62,453 nt of DNA from an uncultured Pelagibacteraceae bacterium (GTDB lineage: Bacteria; Pseudomonadota; Alphaproteobacteria; Pelagibacterales; Pelagibacteraceae). The notes under the pieces were generated by a model. It saw only the letters and a program-made list of their open reading frames with translations. It was not told the DNA's origin and made no database searches. Of this stretch, positions 62,173 to 62,453 are shown piece after piece (positions within the stretch are counted from its first letter, which is position 1; every line of letters begins with the position of its first letter). The translations under genes were made by a program, and so were the position numbers. The stretch covers positions 1 through 62,453 of the forward strand of contig CACLLR010000003.1 in the NCBI GenBank assembly GCA_902607805.1, written 5' to 3'.

Positions 62173-62453
62173 AAAGTTTTTTTTAATAATAATTACTTCA
62201 ATTATAATCTTTTCGTGTCAAGGAGCTCAAGATGTAATTCAAGGGAAAAAAAGATCTGACTCTAACGATGAATTTTTAGTTGAAAAGAAAAATCCATTAA
62301 TGATGCCTCCCGATTATGAAGATTTACCAGTTCCTGTTGAAAAAGAAAGTGAAGCATCAAATGTAAATCAGAATGATAGTGAATTAATTAAATTGCTAGA
62401 ATCACAAAATGAAAAAACTACTAATGATTCTGATAAGAATTTAACTTTAGAAA
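62156..62453 (+). CDS. DUF3035-like lipoprotein (3' partial)
   Basis: ATG 62156: MLQKIKKFFLIIITSIIIFSCQGAQDVIQGKKRSDSNDEFLVEKKNPLMMPPDYEDLPVP, lipobox; open to window end. Confidence 0.75.
   Translation, partial: MLQKIKKFFLIIITSIIIFSCQGAQDVIQGKKRSDSNDEFLVEKKNPLMMPPDYEDLPVPVEKESEASNVNQNDSELIKLLESQNEKTTNDSDKNLTLE

Overview
AT-rich, densely packed chromosomal window. Gene content, overlapping genes and low GC fit a streamlined alphaproteobacterium of the SAR11/Pelagibacterales type (inference from content only). I see about 55 protein genes and no rRNA, convincing tRNA, CRISPR, phage or transposase. Main blocks: lysK/pyrD/rpmB; a polyamine block (agmatinase, deoxyhypusine-synthase-like protein, PLP decarboxylase); PrrA/RegA regulator, polA, ChvI/ChvG, ahcY, tsaE, AmgK/MurU-like genes; an RND efflux pair; a purine catabolism and uptake region (~27.6-41.6 kb); heat-shock genes (hsp20, groESL); an ScfR/RamB-type regulator divergent from isocitrate lyase; and ribF-ileS-lspA. 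Most interesting signals: (1) a urate oxidase PuuD that lacks the usual C-terminal cytochrome c domain, with a small stand-alone cytochrome c gene at the edge of the same cluster; (2) a duplicated 18-bp operator (TTTGTAAATWTTGTAAAT) plus a perfect inverted repeat between the ScfR-like regulator and aceA, with an undescribed 53-aa ORF between; (3) four genes that each become canonical after a single-nucleotide indel, three of them in A/T homopolymers (pyrD, EamA transporter, cytochrome c signal peptide, HAD-IIA hydrolase); (4) a bacterial DHS-like protein with the catalytic-lysine motif retained; (5) RpoH-like promoters upstream of both hsp20 and groES; (6) a near-consensus sigma70 promoter so close to rpmB that the mRNA should be almost leaderless. 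No wholly new multi-gene defence or mobile system was recognised.
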